Positions 31,802 through 42,372 of a DNA stretch of 64,000 nt are shown here, piece by piece (the first letter of the stretch is position 1; every line of letters starts with the position of its first letter). Both the position numbers and the translations under genes were made by a program. The notes under the pieces were generated by a model. The model saw only the letters and a list, made by a program, of their open reading frames with translations, was not told the origin of the DNA and made no database searches. The stretch spans positions 337,420 through 401,419 of the forward strand of contig KN805388.1 in the NCBI GenBank assembly GCA_000818945.1. The letters are read 5' to 3'. Source of the DNA: Schizochytrium sp. CCTCC M209059. Taxonomy: Eukaryota; Sar; Bigyra; Thraustochytrida; Thraustochytriidae.

Positions 31802-34800
31802 TTAAACAAAAGACTCGATGAAGGAGACCGTGTAGCGAGCCACGGCCGTCCGGAGACTCTTCTCATGCGAAGGAACGCTCAACGCCGTCTCGTAGTCGTC
31901 AAAGACGGTAGAGCGGCCTTCGCTCTGGATGCGGAGCAGCTCCGTGGCGCGAAGTTGCAGCCAGGTGCCAATCTCCGCAGCCAGTGCAGGCGCGAGCGCA
32001 GTCGCTGAGTTGCTCTGCAATTCTTTAAGGCTGGACTGCAGTCGACTGCAAAGATCTACAATCTCCTTCAGACGCTGCGGTGCCGCCTCCAGGTCGTCTG
32101 CAGCCGTAGACATAAGATGGCGCAGAACAGCGTACTGCAAGTAGACGTTGCTACGTCGCGCCCATGACGCACCATTGTTCGCCTCTTCCTCAATCGTCTC
32201 GGCATACTCCTCCATCATGCCGCGCAAATCCTCGGTGTCTCCATTGAGAATATCGCGCGCGGCCATGTGCTCATTGATGATCTTGCAACGCGAAGCAACG
32301 TCATGCGCAAGCGCATAGTTGTCGGCCTCTGCCCGGCGGCTTTCGAGCACGTTGATGCCGCAGCAAGCGTCGAAGCCACGTCGCTGCGCCGTGCTTTGCG
32401 CCAACCAAGCCTGGGGAACGCCCAGATCCTCGACGAAACGCAACCGGTCCTGCGCCTGCGGCGCAGTCGACTCCGCGTCCATGTACCGGTCGAGCAATAC
32501 TCGGGCAGTGCGCTCGCGCAAAGCTTTGCGAGGAAGAAACTGGGCAACAGCAACCGCTAGGTGCCACTCGCCCTTGGCCTCGAGCTCGAGAATGTAGTCC
32601 ATTCCAAGCTGATGCTCCTCGAGCTCATTGAGCTCATTTCCGCCAATCACGCCGAAGCTCCGCATCACCTGCCACAGAGTCCAGGCAAGCCCTGCGCTAA
32701 GAATGTTGCCACCGTAGCCGCGAGGGTTTAGCAAGGCTTTGATAGAATGCTGCCCGGGCCTGCACATGAGCTGCATCACGTGGAAGACTGTATCGTAGCA
32801 CTCCTCGCTATCGAACTTGTTGAACCATGCTGGTCGCGGCGTGGGCGCCTCTTTTCTCGCAAAGGCGGCCGCGTATGAATCGACGCTGTTAGAAAGCTTG
32901 TCCAAAGGGTCGTGCACGAACCAGGCGTTGAGCGCAAGCGCACGCAGCCACGGCTGTGTCAAGTCGCTTTGCTCCTTTTGAATGTTTCCCGCGAGCAGAC
33001 GATACACGTTGAGGACCTCTTCGCTGATGTGTTCGGTCGCACCACCTTGCTCCCACACCTCGAGCTGGGTCGCGATGAGATCCCGCACCCGTCGATCGCC
33101 GGCAGCCTGACTTATGAGTGTCGCCAGACGCAGGTCACCCTGGGCCATGGCAAGCGCAGACGCCTTCTCGATATCCTTGAGGCTCAAGGCCCCGGCAACG
33201 CTCTCAAGGTACTCTGGGACTTCTGCAGACAGCCACGCCTTGAGCCATGTGTCGTGACTGTCGAGCCAATTCTGCGAGATAACCGACTGATTTCTTTTCG
33301 CAACCTCGCACTCGCGCGGCAGAGCTCCGCGCCATTCGCTCCAATCGAGAGGACTATCGATGGCTTCCAGCAGATCATCAGGCATGCGCGCGCCACCGAC
33401 AAACCAGGATACCCGCAAGAGGGACCAAATTTTCCTTTCCGTTGATCCCGCATCGTCACCGGACAAGGTGGCATCGAGAAGGGTGTCAATCGTGCTTGCG
33501 AGTACCGCACTTGCTTCGTTCTCGCGGCCTACACTTTTGACGTGCGCATGTGCACGGCAAGCGTCCAACACCACAGAGATTCGCTTGCCGTCGGCCGGAG
33601 TCGGATCGTCAACATTGAGCTTCATGGTGCGCACAGTTGCGCCTTGAGGAAAGACGAGCCTTCCGCCTGGACCCCAGCTCGCGCGGAACCCTCGATGCAG
33701 GCGTCGAACGGGTGCTTTAGTGCGGTCTGCAACCTTGGCACCGGCCTCGACAAAGATACGAAAGGTGGGGCCATCCTCGATGGCAAGCTCGTTAAGCTCA
33801 GGAAAGTGCGGCTCGCGCGCAGGCGGCAATGCAGGTGCCGACGCGCTTCCCGCCGCTCCACCAGCACCATCCCTGCCCTGCAGACTCGATTGTGCATGCG
33901 TAGGCGGTCGAAACGCGGTCAGGTTCGGACCGTTTCGAGGCGGTGAGCCGCCGGACAGAAGACGTGGCATGTAGCCTCGGCCCAGGTCCTGGTGCGAGCC
34001 GGCGACCACCATACGATCCTCGAAAGTTTGCGTTGCGAGATCGCTCTGCGTACCGCCAACCGGTCTGCCGGATCCGGGAACAGACATGGTCGGGTTGCCC
34101 TCTTGGTCATAATGGTCCTGGTCGTCCATTGCAACATCCCCAGACGACACGAGAGGCTCTTCCTCCTCGTCGTCGTCGCCAATATTGCGGTGCTGCTGGC
34201 CATCCCTTCGGCCTCCGCGGCGCTTTCCCGAGCGCGGGTAAGGGGTCGAACCAGGCGCAAAACCATAGCGCGTGAAATGCTTGACCTTGAAGGTCCACAC
34301 ACAGTCGTCGAGGTCGTAGTCAATGAAGACAGCATCGAGCTGAGGTGTGTACTCGCGAAGCCACTCGCTAAAGTCCTCGTTGGAACCTTCAAAGTCAGCA
34401 GGAATCTCCATGTGCTCAATGGTACAAATTGCCGGACGGTTGAGCTTGGTGCCACGAGGTGGCGTCTCGTCTTCGCTCTTGTACACTTCGATAGACATGG
34501 GTTCAATGGATACGGAGGTGTCAATGTCCAGGTCCCGCACGTCAACCTTGCCAAGCCACTCTACAGACCCAAAGCCTTCGCGCTGGATGCGGAACTTGGG
34601 CACGGCCTCGAGCTCCTCGTCAGTCATTTGCTCGAGATCCCACATGGCCGGAAACGTGCTGTAGCCCTCGTCGGTCATGGCCTTGCTCATGCGTGGGCAG
34701 TGCTTCGAGACAGGATCCTTGCGTCTCGCGCTGCGCGAGGATGTGGCGGTTCGCGCCCGCCGATCGTCATCTGGCGAGCGGATCGTAGCGCGAGCAGGCG

Positions 34801-37800
34801 TGCCCAGCAGGCTTTCGCCCTCTTCGCCATTGTTGGCGCCGCCCATGTCTTCGCGAATTGCTCGTGCCGTTTCTCCAAGCCGATGACTCGACTTGCTGAT
34901 GCGCAAGCGCGAACGGCCCGAACGGGAGGGCGTTTCATGGGTGACGTCACCCAAGTTGTCGTCTTGGCTGTCGCTATTTTCGCGTCTGACGCTGGCTTCG
35001 CCATCGTCGATGGCCTTGCCTTCTTGCGACTCCCTATCGTGACCATCGGCGCCTTCGAGCAGCGTAGCAACGTCTTCACTGGCGCCTGATGGGACCGACG
35101 CGGAACCAGAAGTGATGGCTTGCGTTTGCGCAAAGCGCAGAGGGGTGCTCTTGCGGTTCGCCTTTTTGATGGAAAGACGCTTGTTGAGATCAAAAACACC
35201 GGGGCTGAGGACGCCATTGCCCGGTTTATCTTTGAGGAGCTTGTCCGCGGCCTTTCCGGATGGGGCTCCCGGATTGGGCGTGCTCGGGTTGGGCGTGGAG
35301 CCTGTGCGCGCCAGGCGTAAACTCGACTCTGGGGTAGTGCCATTGTCGGACTCAACCATTGAAGCAACAGCGCCATAAGTGCGGCCGTAGCCTCGTGGGC
35401 GGATCTGGACCTTGCCGATCGGAGTCGCGCCAGCACCGCGGCGCGGCGTTTTGGAGACATCAGACTTGGAAACAGAGCCGGTCCGCTTGCGCAGGCTGTC
35501 ACCTTCGCCGTCGCCCCGAACTTTGGACTCGTCATTCGCCACGGGCTGCCAGGCCTCCTTGGCCAGCGCAATGTGACGCGCCATCTGGCTCGAAGGACCG
35601 GTGGCGTACGGCTCGCCGTTTGTGAGGGTAAGCGCTTGCTGCTGCGCCAGAAGCTGATTGTTTTGCATCTGCATAGGGTTTTGCAGCTGCTGTTGCGGTT
35701 GCTGCATAAAGGACGAGGTTTGCGTCGAGCCAAAAAGCGACGATGATCCAAAGGCGCCCGTCTGTTGCTGTTGCTGCGGCTGTTGCTGCTGCATGCCTCC
35801 GCCGCCGAAGAGGCCCCCGCCCCCCGTGTTAGTGGTTGAGCTGCCAAAGAGGCCTCCGCCACCGCCCGTATTGGCGTTCGAGCTGCCGAAGAGACCGCCG
35901 CCACCGCCGGTGTTGGTGTTTGAACTTCCAAAGAGTCCACCGCCACCGCCGCCGGTGTTGGTGTTCGAGCTTCCAAAGAGGCCGCCACCCCCGCCAGTGT
36001 TAGTGTTCGAGCTCCCAAAGAGGCCACCGCCACCCGAGTTGTTGGTGTTATTCGTGCTCCCAAAGAGGCCGCCACCGCCGGTGTTGGTGTTGGTGTTCGA
36101 ACTACCAAAGAGACCTCCTCCGCCTCCTGCTGCGTTATTGTTAGTACCGCCAAAGGACGATGTTCCTGAGCTACCAAAGAGGCCACCGCCGGATGCACCG
36201 GTATTCGTGTTTGTGTTACCACCGAAGAGGCCGCCTCCGCTGTTCGATGCGCCAAACTGGTTGCTCTGCGTGTTGGTGTTGCTGCTGCCAAAGAGGCCGC
36301 CACCTCCGGTCGTATTGGTGTTCGAGCTACCAAAGAGGCCTCCTCCGCCGCCAGCACCTGCGGTATTGTTCGAGGACCCAAATCCAAAGCCTCCGCCGCT
36401 ACTGTTGGCATTGTTGCTTGCTCCAAAGCCACCAAAGCTGCTGCCGCCAGCATTATTTTGTTGTGCATTGTTCGAGGATCCGAAAAGACCGCCACCGCCC
36501 GTGTTGGAGGCTCCAAAGGCGTTGCTGTTGTTGTTATTGCCCGAACTTCCAAAGAGGCCTCCGCCCGCGGCGTTGTTGTTGTTGTTGTTGGAGCTGCCAA
36601 AGAGTCCGCCTCCAGAGCTATTGTTGTTGGTGTTGGTGCTTCCAAAAAGTCCGCCTCCCGTGTTTTGCGGCTGCGAAGACGAGCCGAACCCGCCAAGAGA
36701 TCCAAATCCTCCCGAGCTGTTGTTGTTATTTCCAGAGCCGAACATACCCCCACTGTTGGCGTTGTTGTTGGTTGCGCCAAAGCCCGTGTTCGAAGAGCTG
36801 CCGAAAAGACCACCGCCGCTGGCACTTGCATTGTTCGAGGATCCAAACAGGCCACCGCCCGAATTTCCGGTGGCCGCGTTGTTGTTGGTCCCAAACATAC
36901 CACCACCGGTATTTGTGGCGCCAAAGCCGCCGCCGCCTGCATTGCCGGCTGCGCCCGGTCGACGCCCCGCAGCATAGTCTTCAAATCGAAGCTGCTCCAC
37001 GGACTTGTTGGCGTACTGATTCATGGCGGTAATTGTCATGAAGGTCTCGTTGCTGTTGCTCGCCGAGTCGGGCGTGGGCGTAAAGGGGGTCATGGCGGTT
37101 CCAGGTGCACCGCCATTATTGGCCGCGCCAGCATTGCCAAAGCCTCCGCCCGTGTTGGATGCGCCAAACCCAGTGTTGGATGAGCTGCTGCCGAAACCGC
37201 CCCCGCCACCAAAGGAGCTTGTGTTGTTGTTGCCGCTGCTACCAAAGAGGCCACCCGAATTGTTTGCAGTGGACCCGAAGCCGCCCGTGTTGGTGGATCC
37301 AAAACCTCCGGAAGACCCAAAACCGCCTCCGGACGGTTGACTTGGCGATCCAAAGCCACCGCCAGTGTTAGTCGTCGATCCAAAGCCTCCAGAAGAAGAC
37401 CCGAAACCACCGCCTGTGTTGGATGATCCAAAGCCACCGGAGGTGGATCCAAAGCCGCCACTCGTGTTCGTGGACCCAAAGCCGCCCCCTGTGCTAGAGG
37501 ATCCAAAGCCGCCACCCGTGTTGGAGGATCCAAAACCTCCACCCGTATTGGAGGATCCAAAGCCACCACCAGTGTTGGATGAGGATCCAAAGCCGCCGCC
37601 CGGATTGGGTGCGGTCGAGGCGCCAAAGGAAAACCCGCCGCCACCTCCGCCGCCGCTCGCACCGAAGCCGCCTCCCGTGTTGCTCGAGGACCCAAAGCCA
37701 CCACTCGAGGACCCAAAGCCGCCTCCGGTTGACGAGGCGCCAAAGCCTCCGCCGGTGTTGCCTCCTCCGCCTCCAAATAGCGAGCCGCCAGTGTTATTGC

Positions 37801-37891
37801 TGCTGCCGAAGCCGCCACCCCCCGAGCTGCCAAAGCCGCCTCCGCCCGAGCTGCCAAAGCCGCCCGAGCTGCCAAAGGTGCCAAAGGACAT
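31802..37891 (-). CDS. NUP98: Nucleoporin Nup98-Nup96 precursor
   Basis: 2029 residues from ATG 37891 to TAA 31802. Residues 1-260 and 315-720 are FG repeats (GFGSS, GGLFGSSN types) rich in Gly/Ser/Asn, forming the permeability barrier of the pore. A GLEBS-like Rae1/Gle2-binding segment (ETFMTITAMNQYANKSVEQLRFEDYAAGRR) splits them at about 268-311. About 1067-1206 is the autoproteolytic domain, from MSKAMTDEGYSTFPAMWDLEQMTDEEL to VKHFTRYGF, with the cleavage point F1206-T1207. In animals and yeast the cut is HF|S; here it is HF|T. Residues 1207-2029 are Nup96, the Y-complex scaffold component, with the helical segments after DLTQPWLRALALNAWFV. So one gene gives two pore proteins after self-cleavage. 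The opposite strand is also open over the FG repeats but only as Pro-rich low complexity. Confidence 0.96.
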   Translation of the reverse strand: MSFGTFGSSGGFGSSGGGGFGSSGGGGFGSSNNTGGSLFGGGGGNTGGGFGASSTGGGFGSSSGGFGSSSNTGGGFGASGGGGGGGFSFGASTAPNPGGGFGSSSNTGGGFGSSNTGGGFGSSNTGGGFGSSSTGGGFGSTNTSGGFGSTSGGFGSSNTGGGFGSSSGGFGSTTNTGGGFGSPSQPSGGGFGSSGGFGSTNTGGFGSTANNSGGLFGSSGNNNTSSFGGGGGFGSSSSNTGFGASNTGGGFGNAGAANNGGAPGTAMTPFTPTPDSASNSNETFMTITAMNQYANKSVEQLRFEDYAAGRRPGAAGNAGGGGFGATNTGGGMFGTNNNAATGNSGGGLFGSSNNASASGGGLFGSSSNTGFGATNNNANSGGMFGSGNNNNSSGGFGSLGGFGSSSQPQNTGGGLFGSTNTNNNSSGGGLFGSSNNNNNNAAGGGLFGSSGNNNNSNAFGASNTGGGGLFGSSNNAQQNNAGGSSFGGFGASNNANSSGGGFGFGSSNNTAGAGGGGGLFGSSNTNTTGGGGLFGSSNTNTQSNQFGASNSGGGLFGGNTNTNTGASGGGLFGSSGTSSFGGTNNNAAGGGGGLFGSSNTNTNTGGGGLFGSTNNTNNSGGGGLFGSSNTNTGGGGGLFGSSNTNTGGGGGGLFGSSNTNTGGGGGLFGSSNANTGGGGGLFGSSTTNTGGGGLFGGGGMQQQQPQQQQQTGAFGSSSLFGSTQTSSFMQQPQQQLQNPMQMQNNQLLAQQQALTLTNGEPYATGPSSQMARHIALAKEAWQPVANDESKVRGDGEGDSLRKRTGSVSKSDVSKTPRRGAGATPIGKVQIRPRGYGRTYGAVASMVESDNGTTPESSLRLARTGSTPNPSTPNPGAPSGKAADKLLKDKPGNGVLSPGVFDLNKRLSIKKANRKSTPLRFAQTQAITSGSASVPSGASEDVATLLEGADGHDRESQEGKAIDDGEASVRRENSDSQDDNLGDVTHETPSRSGRSRLRISKSSHRLGETARAIREDMGGANNGEEGESLLGTPARATIRSPDDDRRARTATSSRSARRKDPVSKHCPRMSKAMTDEGYSTFPAMWDLEQMTDEELEAVPKFRIQREGFGSVEWLGKVDVRDLDIDTSVSIEPMSIEVYKSEDETPPRGTKLNRPAICTIEHMEIPADFEGSNEDFSEWLREYTPQLDAVFIDYDLDDCVWTFKVKHFTRYGFAPGSTPYPRSGKRRGGRRDGQQHRNIGDDDEEEEPLVSSGDVAMDDQDHYDQEGNPTMSVPGSGRPVGGTQSDLATQTFEDRMVVAGSHQDLGRGYMPRLLSGGSPPRNGPNLTAFRPPTHAQSSLQGRDGAGGAAGSASAPALPPAREPHFPELNELAIEDGPTFRIFVEAGAKVADRTKAPVRRLHRGFRASWGPGGRLVFPQGATVRTMKLNVDDPTPADGKRISVVLDACRAHAHVKSVGRENEASAVLASTIDTLLDATLSGDDAGSTERKIWSLLRVSWFVGGARMPDDLLEAIDSPLDWSEWRGALPRECEVAKRNQSVISQNWLDSHDTWLKAWLSAEVPEYLESVAGALSLKDIEKASALAMAQGDLRLATLISQAAGDRRVRDLIATQLEVWEQGGATEHISEEVLNVYRLLAGNIQKEQSDLTQPWLRALALNAWFVHDPLDKLSNSVDSYAAAFARKEAPTPRPAWFNKFDSEECYDTVFHVMQLMCRPGQHSIKALLNPRGYGGNILSAGLAWTLWQVMRSFGVIGGNELNELEEHQLGMDYILELEAKGEWHLAVAVAQFLPRKALRERTARVLLDRYMDAESTAPQAQDRLRFVEDLGVPQAWLAQSTAQRRGFDACCGINVLESRRAEADNYALAHDVASRCKIINEHMAARDILNGDTEDLRGMMEEYAETIEEEANNGASWARRSNVYLQYAVLRHLMSTAADDLEAAPQRLKEIVDLCSRLQSSLKELQSNSATALAPALAAEIGTWLQLRATELLRIQSEGRSTVFDDYETALSVPSHEKSLRTAVARYTVSFIESFV

Positions 37892-39036
37892 GGTGAGCTC
37901 GAACAGCGAGCGAGCGAGCTGGCTAGCTAAGCTCGTTGAATGAGTCCCCCGAGGCTTTCCGCTTTTGCTCGTGCTATTGCTAAGAGATTTTTTGCAGTTT
38001 AGCTGCTGATGATCCTACTGCTTTAGCTGCTGCTGCTGCTTGAGCTGCCCTAGCCGGTGCTGCTTTCGCTGCTGCTACCTCTGCTTCAAGACGTGCCCGG
38101 CCTGCTCGAGGCGCACGCGCAGCCCGAAGCGCTCGCTGACAGGCAAGCTGCTCGGCGCCGAGCGTCGCGGCTGCCGCTCACTCGTTGAGCCAGTCCCTCC
38201 TCGCCCGCGCAGACGCGGCGCGACGGGCGAGCGCGGTGCCAGGCGGGCAGCACGCGCGATTGAGCGGCGCCGCCCGAACAGCCGCGGCGACGCGCGCCGA
38301 GCGGAGTCCGTCCGCGAGGGGGGGAAAGCGCCGCGGGCTCGCGGTTGCGAAGCTGCTCTGTGCGGTTGGCAAGCCTGGCCAGAAGATCATTCGTCCGGGT
38401 GAGGCGCTTTCGTCCACTTGGTGCCGTTCGTGTTTCACTGTGAGGAGCAGGGTGGAAAGTGAAAATGGATCGCGCGCAAGTAGAGCAACGGAGCGCCACG
38501 GTTGATCGTCGAAACGGGTGAAACGGGAGTCGGTTGCGCGAAACGTCGCTTTTTTTCCCTTTCCTTTCCTTTCCTTTCTTTTTCCGAGTCATTGAGCAAA
38601 CCAGCAAGCAATGCGCACGAGAGAAAAAGAAAGAACGAAAAGGTATGCCATGATGAAAGAGGATCGAAACAAGCTCATTGGACGGCTTCGGGTAGTAGGT
38701 ATCAGATTATTTCTTTGACGTTGGAGAAGATGGGCCTACGTAGATGGTCGATTGGTTATACGTGTACATGCGCTAAAGAGAATCAGACGAGAACGGCGAG
38801 AACAAGCAGACATGCCCATGTCACTGTCAAACACATAAGAGTCTCGACTTGTGGTCCTTGCTTGAGGGAGGAAGGAAGGCTTTTGTTTCTTCTTTCTTGT
38901 GCTCGAGCATCATTGAGCGGATAAAGAGGAGCTCCGCAAACGCTCTCTGGCTCCAGATGATCCGATTGTAATATTTGAGTTTTGAAAGTGCAGACTTGAC
39001 TTGCTCCTTTTACAAACAAACCATAAAAAAGTATGA
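37892..39036. other. Intergenic region between NUP98 and HGH1
   Basis: 1.1 kb holding the NUP98 promoter (its ATG is at 37891) and the HGH1 3' end. It includes a GCTGCTG stretch (38020-38070), a GC-rich block (38100-38360) and a CCTTTCCTTTCCTTT tract (38555-38575). Only short or low-complexity open frames; none recognised. Confidence 0.55.
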
Positions 39037-40257
39037 TTAGTCGACCTCGAGCAAAATGCTTTCGTCCTCTTCGGTATCCCCCTTTGCCTGGGCGATTTCC
39101 TCCATTTCCTTGGGGTCCGAAGAAGAGATGACTTCGACGGCTGGCTCGGAAACAGGCTCTGGCTCGAGCTCGGTCACGGTTGCTCCCGTGACCCCTTTGT
39201 CGTCGTCGTCTTCATCCTCTTCGTCGCCCAAAAGCATGTCTACGAGCTTAAAGACGACCTCGGAAGTATCCTCGTTGGACTCTGTAGGATGGTAAACCTT
39301 GACGACACCATAAGCGTTATGATCCCGAAGAAATACACGACCCTGACGCGTGGAGCAGAACATGACGAGAGTTTCAACGATGCCGCGGCGCACGTCCCCT
39401 TCTGACTCGCGGCGCAGCGGCTGGGCGCCGGGTTCGCGCGCGGCATTGAGGGCATCTTGGAGTGCGGTGGAGAGATCAGCAAAGTCTTCAGGACTCTCGA
39501 TGCCCTCGGGCCCGATAAGGCGCAACAAAAAGGTGTCAACCAAGGCCGTGGTCGTGAGGAGGGCCGCATGACGCGCCTGGTCAAAGCAGCAGTTGCGCAG
39601 CGTGAGCACAGCGCCCCGGCGCAAAACGGGATCGTGCGCAGTGACTAGCTTGATGAGGCGCTTGACCGAAGCGAGACCGTCTTCGGCAAGGAAGATGTCG
39701 CGGCCCTCGTCCAGCCGCGATACGTTTGTGAGCACGAGGCCGGCCTCTGGAATTTCTGCAGGTGCGCGCAGAAAAGCGCGCAAGAGCAGCTTGACGTCAA
39801 GACCGGCGTAGTCGCGTCCGAGACGTCCCTCAATGAGACGGTTCGCGCCGGCCACCGAGGTGGTGAGGTTGCTAAGAAGCTTGACGCAAGTCTTGAGCTG
39901 AGCCGGGACGGGCTTTTCTGTTTTCGTGCCGTCGCCCGATGCGGTTGCGTCCTGGAGACCCTTGAGGGTCTCGAGCAAGGACGACCAAAGAGCCTTTTTC
40001 TCGACCAGAGCGGCGTTGGCGCGGTCATTGGTGGACATATTCACGAGCGCCGCGGCTGCAGGGCTCGCGATTTGCTCCTGGTCGCCAACGAGGCGCGCGA
40101 GCAGCGTGAGGACGTCCTTGTCATCGCCGTGTGTCGACAGCAGCAGTACCACGCCTGCGTCTGTGCCGGTGAGCTGCAGCACGGTCTCTGCGGCCTGCTT
40201 GCGCACGTCTGGTCTCGGCGCGCGCAGAAAGCCCACGAGTTCCTCGACCTGGTCCAT
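39037..40257 (-). CDS. HGH1: HGH1 homologue (FAM203/BRP16), eEF2 folding co-chaperone
   Basis: 406 residues from ATG 40257 to TAA 39037. The body is ARM/HEAT-like helices: VEELVGFLRAPRPDVRKQAAETV, AAAALVNMSTNDRANAAL, LKTCVKLLSNLTTSVAGANRLIEG, VLTNVSRLDEGRDIFLAE, and ending RRGIVETLVMFCSTRQGRVFLRD. These match HGH1 motifs, including the conserved CFD and R-RG segments. In yeast and human HGH1 acts with TRiC/CCT and Hsp90 to fold elongation factor eEF2. The tail (from about 335) is acidic and ends VEVISSSDPKE...LLEVD, likely disordered. It shares a 561-bp divergent promoter region with TSTD2. Confidence 0.9.
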   Translation of the reverse strand: MDQVEELVGFLRAPRPDVRKQAAETVLQLTGTDAGVVLLLSTHGDDKDVLTLLARLVGDQEQIASPAAAALVNMSTNDRANAALVEKKALWSSLLETLKGLQDATASGDGTKTEKPVPAQLKTCVKLLSNLTTSVAGANRLIEGRLGRDYAGLDVKLLLRAFLRAPAEIPEAGLVLTNVSRLDEGRDIFLAEDGLASVKRLIKLVTAHDPVLRRGAVLTLRNCCFDQARHAALLTTTALVDTFLLRLIGPEGIESPEDFADLSTALQDALNAAREPGAQPLRRESEGDVRRGIVETLVMFCSTRQGRVFLRDHNAYGVVKVYHPTESNEDTSEVVFKLVDMLLGDEEDEDDDDKGVTGATVTELEPEPVSEPAVEVISSSDPKEMEEIAQAKGDTEEDESILLEVD

Positions 40258-40494
40258 CTTGCTTTCCTCGAGCGCTCCGCTCCGTGCTCCGCCAGCGCGG
40301 GTACACGTCTACGCCTGCGCCTGCGCCTGCGCCTTCACCTGCGCCGTGCCTCTGCTCTGCTACCGTTCGTCTCTTCTCAGGCAGGCTGCACTGATCTGGT
40401 CTGCCGTCGTGCCGCGGCTGGCTGGTGGGCGTTCTCTCTCCGGCGTCGCTCATCCTCCCTCCTTTAGCCCTGTCTGTTTATCTCTCTGTGTGTG

Positions 40495-40537
<43 letters not shown>

Positions 40538-40818
40538 ACGTATGTATGTGTGCATGTATGTAGTATGTATGTAGTAGTATGTCTGTGTGTCTGTGGCAGC
40601 CACTCACTCACTCACTCACTCACTCACTCGCTCGCTCGCTCGCTCGCTCACCGACGGGCCGCGGTCGTGGCAGGCACAGAGCCTTTGCGAGAGAGCCCAA
40701 GAAACCCAGCGTCGTGAACTCCGCCATCGCGACCTCGCGTCCTCTTTTTGCGGAGATTCGAGCGGTGGCGTCGGGACGAGGAGCCCCTTGGCTCGCGGCA
40801 ACGACGACGAGCGAAAAG
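40258..40818. promoter_or_regulatory. Divergent promoter region HGH1/TSTD2 with microsatellites
   Basis: 561 bp between the two start codons. It contains a TGTC run (40491-40538), TATGT elements (40540-40580) and an ACTC/CTCG run (40601-40649). An ATG at 40579 is in frame with TSTD2 but would begin in the microsatellite, so the later ATG is preferred. Both genes probably initiate here. Confidence 0.6.
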
Positions 40819-42372
40819 ATGGAGCAGTCGGCGGCGACCCGGCCGGTGGCCAAACGTCCGCGACGCGAGGACGTGCAGCAAGAGCAGCAAGAACAAGAGC
40901 AGCAAGAGGAACACAACGAAGCGGAAACGGACAAGCGTGCCGTGGTCCTCTTTTACAAGTACGTAAACCTCGGAGATGGCGTTGCGGCGGAGATCTCGAG
41001 GCAACAATCCAAATGCGCAGAGCTTGGGCTCAGCGGACGCATGCGCGTGGCCCCAGAGGGTATCAATGGAACCCTGTTCGGAAGCATGTCGGCGCTGGCC
41101 GCGTACGAGGCCTTTATGGAAAGCACAAAAGAGTTTCCAGGAATTCAATACAAGTACAGCGGGGCTGGCGCCGAGGGCAAAGATCCCTTTGAAGGCGCAC
41201 TTGTGGTGCAAAAGACTTCAGAAGTGACGTCCACGGGCCCCATGCGCGATGCCAAGCCAACTGCACTTGGCGGTCGCGGCGGTACGCACCTCAGTCCGGA
41301 CGATTTCCATGAGTTGCTGCGACGATCCGAAAAGGACAAGGACATTGTTGTGCTCGATACGCGTAACCATTACGAGACGGCCGTCGGCACCTTTCGGCAG
41401 GCCGTGGACCCCAAGCTGCGGTGTTTTGCTCAGTTTCCGTCATGGATTGAGGCCAATCAGGATCTTCTCAAGGGCAAGCATGTGGCGATGTTCTGCACGG
41501 GCGGGGTTCGCTGCGAAAAGGCAAGCGCTTGGGTGCGGGACTTGGGTGTGGCTTCCGAAGTGAGTCAGCTCGCGGGCGGTATTCATTCTTATCTGGAGCG
41601 CTTTAGCCCAGCCGCCAAGGCAAGTGGCGTAGCAACGCGGGTTCCCGCGGCAAAAGCCAATGGAGAGGATGCACCATCGCGAGACCCGACAGCAGGGTCC
41701 ACAACCGCGGCTGAGATTGAGGCCTCAGGTGCGGCCGAAGAGGCCGCTGCTGTTGGTGGTGACGAAGAAAAGGATGCGGACGTTGCAAAGGATAGCGAAT
41801 GCTTTTTCGAGGGCATCAATTTTCAGTTCGACAAGCGTTTCAGCCAGAGTGTTGTGGGCGAGGGTAGTGGGATCAGTAGCATTCCTCGCGCGGTCTGTCT
41901 TTCGTGCGCCACGCCTTGGAGCGAGACGCGAGAGGGCGTTCAGTGTTTTGTGTGCAAGGACTTTGTGCTTTTGTGCGACGACTGTGTGTCGAAGATGTCC
42001 CTTACGCCTCTTGATGGTTTTAGTGGAGAGCGACCGGAGAATGCCATTTTGTGCGCGGAGCACCAGTTCCTAGCGGACGATTGGCGATCGCGCGTGGCGC
42101 GTCTGGACTTGAGCGACGAGACGATCGCTCAACACATTGTAGCGTTGGAGCGACTTCTTCGTGCAAGTTCTCGCAAGCGGCAACAGCGTGGTCAGTCCAA
42201 GCGCAAGGCGCGTCTTCGTCTGCAGATTGAGCGCTTGGAGACTTTGGCAAAGGAACGTGGCTCAGCGTGCGAAGCGCTTTTGACGACCTTGAGGGCTCGG
42301 GATCAGCGTGGCGAGGCCGGCTTTGCGCCTTTTGTCCCCATGTTTGCGTGGCGACCTCGGGCTGCGACTTAA
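40819..42372 (+). CDS. TSTD2: TSTD2/TrhO-like rhodanese-domain protein
   Basis: 517 residues from ATG 40819. An N-terminal acylphosphatase-like segment (VAEISRQQSKCAELGLSGRMRVAPEGINGTLFGS) precedes a rhodanese domain with the conserved CTGGVRCEKA loop, catalytic C226. This is the UPF0176/TrhO and animal TSTD2 arrangement. TrhO hydroxylates uridine 34 of tRNA in bacteria; the eukaryotic role is less clear. Residues about 360-430 carry CLSC, CFVC, CDDC and a C-x2-H pair, consistent with two zinc sites, as in TSTD2. The C-terminus is basic with a predicted coiled coil (RLRLQIERLETLAKE). No mitochondrial or plastid signal is obvious. Divergent with HGH1. Confidence 0.88.
   Translation: MEQSAATRPVAKRPRREDVQQEQQEQEQQEEHNEAETDKRAVVLFYKYVNLGDGVAAEISRQQSKCAELGLSGRMRVAPEGINGTLFGSMSALAAYEAFMESTKEFPGIQYKYSGAGAEGKDPFEGALVVQKTSEVTSTGPMRDAKPTALGGRGGTHLSPDDFHELLRRSEKDKDIVVLDTRNHYETAVGTFRQAVDPKLRCFAQFPSWIEANQDLLKGKHVAMFCTGGVRCEKASAWVRDLGVASEVSQLAGGIHSYLERFSPAAKASGVATRVPAAKANGEDAPSRDPTAGSTTAAEIEASGAAEEAAAVGGDEEKDADVAKDSECFFEGINFQFDKRFSQSVVGEGSGISSIPRAVCLSCATPWSETREGVQCFVCKDFVLLCDDCVSKMSLTPLDGFSGERPENAILCAEHQFLADDWRSRVARLDLSDETIAQHIVALERLLRASSRKRQQRGQSKRKARLRLQIERLETLAKERGSACEALLTTLRARDQRGEAGFAPFVPMFAWRPRAAT

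Noticed and set aside
35658..36977. Plus-strand Pro/Leu-rich frame of 439 codons
   Set aside because: Antisense of the Nup98 FG repeats; composition is the complement of Gly/Ser/Asn repeats and no motif is present.
40579..40818. Earlier ATG (40579) for TSTD2
   Set aside because: It would encode a microsatellite-derived peptide (THSLTHSLARSL); the ATG at 40819 begins plausible protein sequence.
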